DNA from: an uncultured Collinsella sp. | GTDB lineage: Bacteria; Actinomycetota; Coriobacteriia; Coriobacteriales; Coriobacteriaceae | Assembly: GCA_902465105.1 (NCBI GenBank) | Contig: CABQLM010000001.1 | Span: forward strand, 82,702 to 146,701 | Reading direction: 5' to 3' | DNA length: 64,000 nucleotides | Shown here: positions 57,902 through 64,000 of the stretch, piece by piece | Numbering within the stretch: the first letter of the stretch is position 1 | How the letters are laid out: every line of letters begins with the position of its first letter | Position numbers and translations under genes: made by a program | Notes under the pieces: model-generated | What the model was told of the DNA's origin: nothing | The model's input: only the letters and a program-made list of their open reading frames with translations | The model's database searches: none

Positions 57902-58987
57902 ATGGGTTTGATTCAGAAGAAAGACGAGAAGGACGAGATCGACGGCATCCAGATCATCGAACGCGGCGAGGGTCCCGATGGTGATGAGGCTGAGAAGATC
58001 GACCTGGTTGCCGGCACCTCTGCCGAGCACATCGCTGCTGGCACGACTGCCGAGGAAGAGGATGCTCGTCTCGAGGCGCAGATTGCCGCAGATGCCGCTG
58101 ACGAGAACTTGATGCCCGATATCGACGAGGACGACGAGGAGTCTGAAGTGGATAACCGCACCTCTAAGCACAAGATTACGATGATTGCCGCTTTCGTTGC
58201 CGCTATTGTGATCGCGGCGATTATCGGCTTCTTTGTGGGCAATGGCGGCTTTGGCGGCAAGGGCGTTGGGTCGTCCACGCTGACCAAGGACCAGCTTGAT
58301 GCCACCGTTGCCAGCTATAGCTATGACGGCAAGAAGAAAGACGTCTCGGCTCGCGAGGCCATCGAGAGTCAGTACAGCCTCGACGCCGTCAAGGATTCGG
58401 ACGGCAACTACGCAGCTCCCTCTGCCGACGTTATTTTGGCCTATGTGCGCAACAAGATTCTGCTCGATGCCGCCGCGGACGAGGGCATTACCGTCTCTTC
58501 TAAGGAAATGAAGAAGTACGCCGAGGATTCCATCGGCACTTCGGACTATGACACCATGGCCAAGCAGTATGGCGTGTCCAAGGACCAGGCCAAACAGATC
58601 GTTCGTCAGTCCGCGACGCTGCAGAAGCTCTACAAGAAGAAGGCGGGCGACACCTCCGCGAATATGCCGACCGCTCCGACCGAGCCTTCCGACGACAATA
58701 AGGACGCCGCGAGCAAGGAGTATGCTGACTACATCATCAAGCTTGCCGGCGACGAGTGGGACAGCAAGAAGGGCACCTGGAAAGATGCCGACAGCACCTT
58801 TGCCAAGGCGTTCGCCGACGACGAGTTTAAAGCCGATGGAGCTACCTATCAGCAAGCTATGACTGCCTACTATACGGCCTACCAGCAGTATTCGACCGAG
58901 GCCTCGAGTGCCAGCTCCAAGTGGACCGAGTACGCCAACGGCCTGTATTCTAAGGCCAATATCAGCATCTACGGTCTGTTTGCATAA
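57902..58987 (+). CDS. SurA-N-like membrane-anchored protein
   Basis: 361 residues. A strongly acidic cytoplasmic N-terminus (about 1-90), one membrane helix (about 92-112, ITMIAAFVAAIVIAAIIGFF) and a helical extracytoplasmic domain. The segment KDQLDATVASYSYDG, then VILAYVRNKILLDAAADEGITVSSKEMKKYAE, is typical of SurA/PrsA N-terminal chaperone regions. No parvulin (rotamase) domain is visible. It likely helps fold exported proteins or is a division/envelope scaffold. AAGGAG precedes the ATG. It has its own terminator. Confidence 0.78.
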   Translation: MGLIQKKDEKDEIDGIQIIERGEGPDGDEAEKIDLVAGTSAEHIAAGTTAEEEDARLEAQIAADAADENLMPDIDEDDEESEVDNRTSKHKITMIAAFVAAIVIAAIIGFFVGNGGFGGKGVGSSTLTKDQLDATVASYSYDGKKKDVSAREAIESQYSLDAVKDSDGNYAAPSADVILAYVRNKILLDAAADEGITVSSKEMKKYAEDSIGTSDYDTMAKQYGVSKDQAKQIVRQSATLQKLYKKKAGDTSANMPTAPTEPSDDNKDAASKEYADYIIKLAGDEWDSKKGTWKDADSTFAKAFADDEFKADGATYQQAMTAYYTAYQQYSTEASSASSKWTEYANGLYSKANISIYGLFA

Positions 58988-59027
58988 AGCCCTCTGGTCC
59001 GCAAGATTCGCTAATTTTAAGCCGCAT

Positions 59028-59066
59028 GCCCGTCGGGACGATGACGATCGTTCTGGCGGGCTTTTT
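59028..59066 (+). terminator. Terminator after the SurA-like gene
   Basis: GCCCGTCGGGACGA pairs with TCGTTCTGGCGGGC over TGACGA, followed by TTTTT. Confidence 0.85.
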
Positions 59067-59161
59067 GCGTTCTGGGACAAGGTCATCAGTATTTTTTTGT
59101 CTCACAGACGGTGCGGCGGAGAAATGACTTGCTAGCCTGCGCATCGATGCTCCATTAATTC

Positions 59162-59280
59162 ATACCATACGGTATCTATTCAGTTATCCCGTAAACGATT
59201 TCAGGTCTGGTGGTTGTAACAATTAGGTACCAGTGCCCCGTTGGTAGTAACCACTTATTTAGCGAAATCGTTTCGATTTA
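59162..59280 (+). promoter_or_regulatory. Control region of nagE with several palindromes
   Basis: Palindromes in order: ATACC-ATAC-GGTAT (59162-59175); TGGTGGTTGTAACAATTAGG (about 59209-59228, one good half); TGGT-AGTA-ACCA followed by CTT (59242-59256); AAATCG-TTT-CGATTT (59265-59279). The third shares the core TGGTNNTAACCACTT with the site before nagR (61226). It resembles the operators of NagR/DasR-type GntR regulators, so repression by the adjacent NagR is likely. The rest of 59067-59562 is AT-rich and gene-free, and could give a leader of up to 250 nt. Confidence 0.6.
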
Positions 59281-59562
59281 GCCAAAATTGGTATGAAAAA
59301 GACGACAGACTCCACGCTTAACCTGCAAAAACTACCGTTTACGGAAAAAAAATTACCGTCTGGCAATGAAATTGCAATTTGAACGAAATGTGGTGGACGT
59401 TTGAATTGGATGTGTGTTAACGTACTCAGCAGCAACCCGAAATAGGGACTGGGTTGTCTTAGTTTGCGCTCCAATGCCGGCAAGCGGAGAAGCCGGTATG
59501 CAGAAGGCGCGGACATGGAACTCGTTGGTGAACAACGAAAGAAAGGTTGGAGGAGATACCAT

Positions 59563-61047
59563 ATGATGAAGTACCTCCAGAAGCTCGGCAAAGCGCTGAT
59601 GCTTCCCGTCGCGGCGCTTCCCGTCGCAGGTATTCTTATGGGCGTGGGCTACCTGCTCGCCCCCGCAGTCATGGGCGCTGCCGGTGACACTACCGGTTTT
59701 GCCTACACCGCCGGCTTCCTGCTCATTAAGGCAGGCGGCGCTCTTATCGATAACATGGCCTGGCTGTTCGCAGTCGGCGCCGCTGTCGGCCTCGCCGACG
59801 ATCACGACGGCACCGCTGGCCTCGCTGGCCTCGTTGCTTTCCTGATGATTCAGCAGCTCCTGAGCCCCGCTGTCGTTCAGACTGTCCAGGGCGTTGTTGA
59901 TCCCGATGCATGGCTCGCTACTACCGAGGGCATCGCATTCTCCAAGATTGCTGGTAACTCCTTCATCGGCATCCTGTCCGCTGTCATCGGTGGCACTTGC
60001 TACAACAAGTTCAAGGACACCCGTCTGCCCGACTGGCTGGCCTTCTTCTCCGGCAAGCGTTGCGTCGCCATCATGACCGCCGTCATCTGCATCGTCGTCT
60101 CCGTCGTCCTGCTCTTCGTGTGGCCCCTCATCTTCGGTGCCCTCGTTGCTCTTGGTGAGGCTATTGCCTCCATGGGTGGCATTGGCGCTGGCATCTACGC
60201 CTTCCTCAACCGCCTGCTCATCCCGACCGGTCTGCATCACGCCCTGAACAACGTGTTCTGGTTTGACACCATCGGCCTTGGCGACCTGACCCACTTCTGG
60301 GCTGGCGAGACCTCTGCTGACGTCAAGTGGAGCCTCGGCATGTATATGTCCGGCTTCTTCCCCTGCATGATGTTCGGTATCCCGGGTGCTGCCCTGGCTA
60401 TGGTTCAGACCGCTAAGAACAAGAAGGCTGCTATCGGCCTGGTTGTCTCCGCTGCTATCTGCGCCTTCGTCTGCGGCGTCACTGAGCCCTTCGAGTTCGG
60501 CTTCATGTTCCTGTGCTTCCCGCTCTACGTCGTGTACTCTGCCCTGTACGGTATCTTCACCATCATCACCTACTATGTTGGATTCCGTGCTGGCTTCTGC
60601 TTCTCCGCTGGTGCTACCGACCTCCTGTTCTCCGCTAGCCTCCCGGCTGCTGCCAACACCTGGATGATCATCCCGCTGGGCATCGCTGCCTTCGTGGTCT
60701 TCTACCTCGTGTTCCGCTTCGCCATCACCAAGTTCGACCTCACGACCCCTGGTCGCGAGGACGAGGATGTCGAGGAGACCTCCGTTTCCGCCGCTGCTGG
60801 CGACGACAAGTTCGCCGCTGAGGCTGCCGCTGTTCTCGCCGCTGTCGGTGGCAAGGAGAACGTCAAGACCGTTGACTGCTGCGCTACTCGCCTGCGCTTC
60901 GAGCTTGGCGATTCCGCTCTGGTCGACGAGGCTGCCTGCAAGAAGGCTGGCGCTCTGGGTGTCATGATCATCAACAAGGGTGCTGCCCAGGTGATCATCG
61001 GTACGCAGGTCCAGGCTGTTGCCGAGGAGCTCAAGAAGCTTCTCTAA
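59563..61047 (+). CDS. nagE: PTS N-acetylglucosamine transporter, IICB components (NagE-like)
   Basis: 494 residues. The IIC domain (about 1-385) opens with YLQKLGKALMLPVAALPVAGILMGVGYLL and has FLNRLLIPTGLHHALNNVFWFD and the TEPFEFGFMF motif typical of glucose/GlcNAc-family channels. The IIB domain (about 415-494) carries the phospho-cysteine motif VDCCATRLRFEL. IIA is missing, so it must be supplied in trans. It imports GlcNAc as the 6-phosphate, then NagA deacetylates it. Start ATG 59563 after TTGGAGGAG. Codons are skewed to GCT/GTC/TCC forms, unlike neighbours, as in very highly expressed genes. Confidence 0.93.
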   Translation: MMKYLQKLGKALMLPVAALPVAGILMGVGYLLAPAVMGAAGDTTGFAYTAGFLLIKAGGALIDNMAWLFAVGAAVGLADDHDGTAGLAGLVAFLMIQQLLSPAVVQTVQGVVDPDAWLATTEGIAFSKIAGNSFIGILSAVIGGTCYNKFKDTRLPDWLAFFSGKRCVAIMTAVICIVVSVVLLFVWPLIFGALVALGEAIASMGGIGAGIYAFLNRLLIPTGLHHALNNVFWFDTIGLGDLTHFWAGETSADVKWSLGMYMSGFFPCMMFGIPGAALAMVQTAKNKKAAIGLVVSAAICAFVCGVTEPFEFGFMFLCFPLYVVYSALYGIFTIITYYVGFRAGFCFSAGATDLLFSASLPAAANTWMIIPLGIAAFVVFYLVFRFAITKFDLTTPGREDEDVEETSVSAAAGDDKFAAEAAAVLAAVGGKENVKTVDCCATRLRFELGDSALVDEAACKKAGALGVMIINKGAAQVIIGTQVQAVAEELKKLL

Positions 61048-61073
61048 GCCTCACCAGACATACCGTGTCTAGT

Positions 61074-61109
61074 AAAGGGTCGTCCCACTCCGCGGGGCGG
61101 CCCTTTTTT
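61074..61109 (+). terminator. Terminator after nagE
   Basis: AAAGGG-CGTCCC type stem: AAAGGGTCGTCCC with GGGGCGGCCCTTT over ACTCCGC, then TTTTTT. Confidence 0.88.
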
Positions 61110-61225
61110 AAATAAATTGATACGTATTGGTATTAACTAGCCATGTCAAAATGCTGACAAACAGTATTGAAATATACGCATTTACCTGCTGTTATAAGCA
61201 GGAAACTGCTATAGTACGTGGTGTA

Positions 61226-61240
61226 TGGTTATAACCACTT
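61226..61240 (+). promoter_or_regulatory. Operator-like palindrome before nagR
   Basis: TGGTTATAACCA, perfect palindrome, followed by CTT, 28 bp before the nagR ATG. It shares TGGTNNTAACCACTT with 59242-59256 before nagE. TATAGTACG at 61210 is a possible -10 just upstream, so a bound repressor would block nagR's own promoter. Confidence 0.6.
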
Positions 61241-61267
61241 TCAAGCAATTCCCCGGCAGGTTTCATT

Positions 61268-61999
61268 ATGGCAATCGGAGCGCGCAAGCAACCTCTGTAC
61301 GATCAGCTCGTTGATGTTCTGACCGATAAAATCAATCACGAACTTCGTCCCGGTGACTATCTTCCGTCCGAGCGTGACCTCTCGGAGCGTTATGGGCTCT
61401 CGCGCACGACGGTTCGTCTTGCCTTGCAGGAGCTTGAGCGGCTCGGTCTTGTTGTTCGCCAGCGCGGCCGAGGAACCATGGTCACCGATCGTTCGCTGCA
61501 GACGGCAAATCTTAGCCAAACTTATAGCTTTACGGCACAGATGAAGGCCATTGGGCGTGTTCCAAAAACGACGATCTTGGAGTTTACCGAGGTCGAGGCC
61601 GATAAGAATATCGCAGCCGAGATGAACGCGCGTTTGGGTGAGCGTCTCTACAGAATTAATCGCTTGCGTATCGCCGATGGCGTGCCGCTTATGATTGAGT
61701 GCACGTATCTTCCTGCTCGCAAGTTCTTTTCGCTCAAGCGTCCCATGATCGAGAATAAATCTCTGTACGATATGATCGAGCAGGATTATCACGAGAAGGT
61801 CCGTATGGCCGAGGAAGAGTTCTATGCGAGCATCGCACGCCGCTCCGACGCTCGGTTACTCGAGATTGCAGAGGGCGCTCCGGTTTTAGATCTGGTTCGC
61901 ACTACATACGATATGAGCAACGATGTTATCGAATATACGCGTTCGGTTGCACGTGCCGACCAGTTTAAATACAAGGTCTATCACAACCGGTCCGTTTAA
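61268..61999 (+). CDS. nagR: GntR-family regulator, NagR/YvoA-like
   Basis: 243 residues. Winged helix (about 8-75: PLYDQLVDVLTDKINHELRPG, LPSERDLSERYGLSRTTVRLAL, LVVRQRGRGTMV) and a UTRA effector domain (about 90-240: YSFTAQMKAIG, RINRLRIADGVPLMIECTYLP, EYTRSVARADQFKY). The closest known type binds GlcNAc-6-phosphate or glucosamine-6-phosphate and represses nag genes. Location between nagE and nagA and the matching palindromes support that role and autoregulation. The start is ATG 61268 after GGCAGG. Confidence 0.92.
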   Translation: MAIGARKQPLYDQLVDVLTDKINHELRPGDYLPSERDLSERYGLSRTTVRLALQELERLGLVVRQRGRGTMVTDRSLQTANLSQTYSFTAQMKAIGRVPKTTILEFTEVEADKNIAAEMNARLGERLYRINRLRIADGVPLMIECTYLPARKFFSLKRPMIENKSLYDMIEQDYHEKVRMAEEEFYASIARRSDARLLEIAEGAPVLDLVRTTYDMSNDVIEYTRSVARADQFKYKVYHNRSV

Positions 62000-62140
62000 T
62001 CGGTTTGGGTATACGGCGCCGTGCATTTTAAGGCGGGTGCAAAATACATTGAGCGCTAGTCCTTTGGCATCAATCATTCAGGCAAATTACGTAGTGTTTT
62101 TTGGACCCGCCCAAAACGCACTGCGGGTATGGGAGCTTAC

Positions 62141-63310
62141 ATGAGCATGTATGCAATTAAGGCCGACAAGTTCTTTTTGCCGGCGGGGCCGCAGCTGGGC
62201 GGCTACCTTATGGTCGAAAATGGCGTATTTGGCGCATGGCAGGCTGAGGAGCCGTCCTGCGAGATCAAAGACTATACGGGCACGTGGATAGCCCCGGGCA
62301 TGGTTGACACTCATATTCACGGTTTCTATAACCACGCCACGACCGATAACGATTCCGAGGGTATCAACATCAGCTCGACCGAGCTCGCTCGCCGTGGTAC
62401 CACCAGCTGGCTTCCCACGACGTTTACCGATGGCGTTGAACAGATTAAAGACGCTTGCGCGGCAATTGCTCAGGCCGATGAGGAGCGCGGACCGGAGTTC
62501 TGCGGTGCCCGCATTCAAGGTATTTATCTCGAAGGCCCGTTCTTTACCATGAAGCACGTGGGTGCGCAGAACCCCGCTTATTTGATTGATCCGTCCGAAG
62601 CGGTCTTTGACGAGTGGCAGGAGGCCGCTGGTGGCCGCATCGTCAAGAGCGCCATGGCTGCCGAGCGTGATGGGGCTGCTGCCTATGCAGCCGCCCTGAG
62701 CGCCAAGGGCGTGGTGACTTGCATCGGCCACTCCGACGCTACCTACGACGAGTGCGTCGCCGCCATCAACGCCGGTGCCAGCTGCTTTACGCATACCTAC
62801 AACGGCCAGCGAGGCCTGCACCATCGCGAGCCCGGCGTTGTGGGTGCTGCCATGGCCACGCCCAACACCTATGCCGAGATTATCTGCGACGGCAAGCACG
62901 TGAAGCCTGCCGCCATCAAGGCGCTGCTGCAAGCCAAGGGTTGGCAGCACACGGTGCTCATCACCGACTGTCTGGGCTGCGGCGGCATGCCCGAAGGCAA
63001 GTACACCAGCGGCGGTATGGAGGTTGTCATGAAGGACAACCTGTGCTGGCTTGCAGACGGCTCCGCTATTGCCGGTTCGGTGCTTACGTTGGCGCAGGGT
63101 GTCAAGAACATTGTCGATTGGGGCCTTGCGAGCGCAGATATCGCTATTCGCATGGCGACCGAGGTGCCGGCACGTTCCGCTCATGTCGAAGATAAATGCG
63201 GCAGTATTATGCCTGGCCGCGATGCCGACTTCGTCGTCTTTAACCCCGATCTTACGCTTGTCGAGACGTATGTGGGCGGTCAGAGCGTGGGTAATGCCTT
63301 TAACGAGTAG
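62141..63310 (+). CDS. nagA: N-acetylglucosamine-6-phosphate deacetylase
   Basis: 389 residues. Removes acetate from GlcNAc-6-P to give glucosamine-6-P. Amidohydrolase motifs: GMVDTHIHGFYNH (the H-x-H pair with a following His), QGIYLEGPFF (catalytic Glu region), IGHSDATYDE, FTHTYNGQRGLHHREPG, and the catalytic Asp in LITDCLGCGG. The GGGAG box at 62131-62135 fits ATG 62141, so I do not use the ATG 12 bases upstream. nagB (glucosamine-6-P deaminase) is not in the window. A NagR-type site was not seen directly before it, so it may be transcribed with nagR (141 bp gap). Confidence 0.95.
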   Translation: MSMYAIKADKFFLPAGPQLGGYLMVENGVFGAWQAEEPSCEIKDYTGTWIAPGMVDTHIHGFYNHATTDNDSEGINISSTELARRGTTSWLPTTFTDGVEQIKDACAAIAQADEERGPEFCGARIQGIYLEGPFFTMKHVGAQNPAYLIDPSEAVFDEWQEAAGGRIVKSAMAAERDGAAAYAAALSAKGVVTCIGHSDATYDECVAAINAGASCFTHTYNGQRGLHHREPGVVGAAMATPNTYAEIICDGKHVKPAAIKALLQAKGWQHTVLITDCLGCGGMPEGKYTSGGMEVVMKDNLCWLADGSAIAGSVLTLAQGVKNIVDWGLASADIAIRMATEVPARSAHVEDKCGSIMPGRDADFVVFNPDLTLVETYVGGQSVGNAFNE

Positions 63311-63338
63311 CTGCTAAACGACTGAGCTCGCATCAAAG

Positions 63339-63409
63339 TGATTCCCTTGGGGAAATCACGATTGGGCCTCGCTTGTCGTATTTCCCTAGGGAAATCACGA
63401 TAGGCGAGG
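63339..63409. repeat. Nested palindromes with repeated TTTCCCTAGGGAAA-like core
   Basis: GTGATTCCCTTGGGGAAATCAC at 63339-63360, then CCTCGC-TTG-TCGT-A-TTTCCCTAGGGAAA-TC-ACGA-TAG-GCGAGG at 63367-63409, a near-perfect 43-bp palindrome. A third half-core AAGGGAAATACG follows near 63438. There is no T-run. The region separates nagA from the tRNA-Thr terminator. Confidence 0.75.
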
Positions 63410-63485
63410 TCTATTTGCATCGAAATGGGTTATATCAAGGGAAATACGCTGACGCGTGCGAGCTGCATGGAGCTCAATCTGGCAA

Positions 63486-63509
63486 TAAAAAAGCCGCCCG
63501 TAGGCGGCT
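63486..63509 (-). terminator. Terminator of tRNA-Thr
   Basis: On minus, AGCCGCC pairs with GGCGGCT over a 4-nt loop, followed by six T. Confidence 0.88.
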
Positions 63510-63520
63510 GTCTTGTGTAA

Positions 63521-63596
63521 TGGAGCCAGCGACCGGGCTCGAACCGGTGACCCCCGCTTTACGAGAGCGGTGCTCTACCAACTGAGCTACGCTGGC
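63521..63596 (-). tRNA. tRNA-Thr, anticodon CGT
   Basis: 76 nt with encoded CCA. Acceptor GCCAGCG pairs with CGCTGGC. D-arm TAGCTCAGTTGGTAGAGC, anticodon loop CTCGTAA carries CGT, T-arm ACCGGTTCGAGCCCGGT. Reads ACG codons. Confidence 0.97.
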
Positions 63597-63753
63597 GGCC
63601 ATGTAGTGACGCAACTGAGGCGTCAACGGCTGTCTATGATACGGGACATCGCACATCCGCGCAAGGGTTCTGACGGCTTTTCTCACTTTAAATGCACTAA
63701 TATTGGAGACGTGATGTCTCGCTCTTACGGGCCTCAAACAGAATGGGGCTGCC

Positions 63754-64000
63754 ATGGCTCAACCCAAAATCCTTCTTACACGTATCGACGACCGGTTAAT
63801 TTACGGGCAAGACGTTGAGCTGTGGAATGTGGCGATTGGTTCCAATCTTGTCCTGATCGTCAACGACGAGATTGCGGCGGATTCGCGCCAATGGGCCCCT
63901 ATGAGGGTGGCGGCGCCAGAAGGCGCTTGGACACGGTTTTTCTCGGTGCAAAAGACCATCGACATCATTCACACCGCGACACCGCGTCAATGGATTCTGA
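63754..64000 (+). CDS. PTS IIB, mannose/AgaB (GalNAc) family, 5' part, missing the phospho-histidine
   Basis: 82 codons to the end of the window; the gene is cut by the window edge. Family pattern: ILLTRIDDRLIYGQDVELWN, NLVLIVNDEIAADSRQWAPM, and TRFFSVQKTIDIIHTA, close to AgaB/AgaV-type proteins. The active motif of this family is R-L-I-H-G-Q-V, where His takes phosphate from IIA. Here the DNA reads tac (Tyr) at that place and Asp at the last position. Either this copy is a non-transporting regulator or the phosphate path differs. GGGGCT precedes ATG 63754. The rest of the operon lies to the right. Confidence 0.8.
   Translation, partial: MAQPKILLTRIDDRLIYGQDVELWNVAIGSNLVLIVNDEIAADSRQWAPMRVAAPEGAWTRFFSVQKTIDIIHTATPRQWIL

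Overview
The window looks like chromosome of a high-GC, Gram-positive anaerobe of the Coriobacteriia, most like Collinsella. This is inferred from gene content and order and was not checked by any search. Pointers are the eno-ftsB-ppx order typical of Actinobacteria, the tmk-holB-ricT-comF cluster, a twin-arginine/HypAB block, several sugar PTS genes, GCC/GGC-rich codon use, and many palindromic intergenic repeats. No prophage, integrase, transposase, rRNA or CRISPR array was seen.

Layout. 0-1 kb: end of a histidine operon (hisF, hisI, hisE). 1-4.3 kb: a PHP-domain phosphatase, a stand-alone LarC2 nickel-chelatase domain, YfcE and MazG. 4.3-8.2 kb: eno-ftsB-ppx, then tRNA-Leu(TAA), whose 3' end and terminator are duplicated nearby. 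8.2-12.6 kb: a membrane TPR-like protein, an orphan PTS IIB plus VOC protein, a two-component system and a DUF4342 protein. 13-16.1 kb: a small accessory patch with two metallophosphoesterases, an unrecognised lower-GC gene, a 185-bp palindromic element and a tiny membrane protein. 16.1-25 kb: gluQRS, a DUF2207 protein, a GNAT enzyme, purH, and a BceRS-like two-component system without its transporter. 25-30 kb: uspA, uppP and pcrA, with a nested pile of repeats before pcrA. 30-36.3 kb: gntR-manA, a ROK kinase, ppaC, and nhaA behind a riboswitch-like leader. 36.3-44.9 kb: an aminotransferase, a STAS protein, tatA/B-tatC-hypA-hypB, an archaeal-type topoisomerase and a zinc-ribbon membrane protein. 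45-50.7 kb: tmk-holB-ricT, comF, and a nuclease-like unknown. 51-59 kb: an amino-acid-type binding lipoprotein, hpf, degV, then a row with a 3-hydroxyisobutyrate-dehydrogenase-like enzyme carrying a Cys/His-rich tail, a membrane protein, a HEAT-like protein, isocitrate dehydrogenase and a SurA-like protein. 59-64 kb: the GlcNAc system nagE-nagR-nagA with shared operator-like palindromes, tRNA-Thr(CGT), and the start of a mannose/AgaB-type PTS IIB.

How it fits together. The carbohydrate genes feed GlcNAc, mannose and glucose into glycolysis: NagE imports and phosphorylates GlcNAc, NagA deacetylates it, ManA and the ROK kinase supply hexose phosphates, and enolase acts further down. Nickel handling recurs (LarC2, HypA, HypB), and the Cys/His-rich enzyme tail may belong to the same theme. 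The most distinctive property of the DNA is its load of imperfect-palindrome intergenic elements, at least seven families, several present in two or three copies and some nested inside others. Best candidates for something new are these palindrome families, the nhaA leader, the Cys/His-tailed dehydrogenase, the PTS IIB lacking its phospho-histidine, and the comF hairpin that covers its own ribosome binding site.
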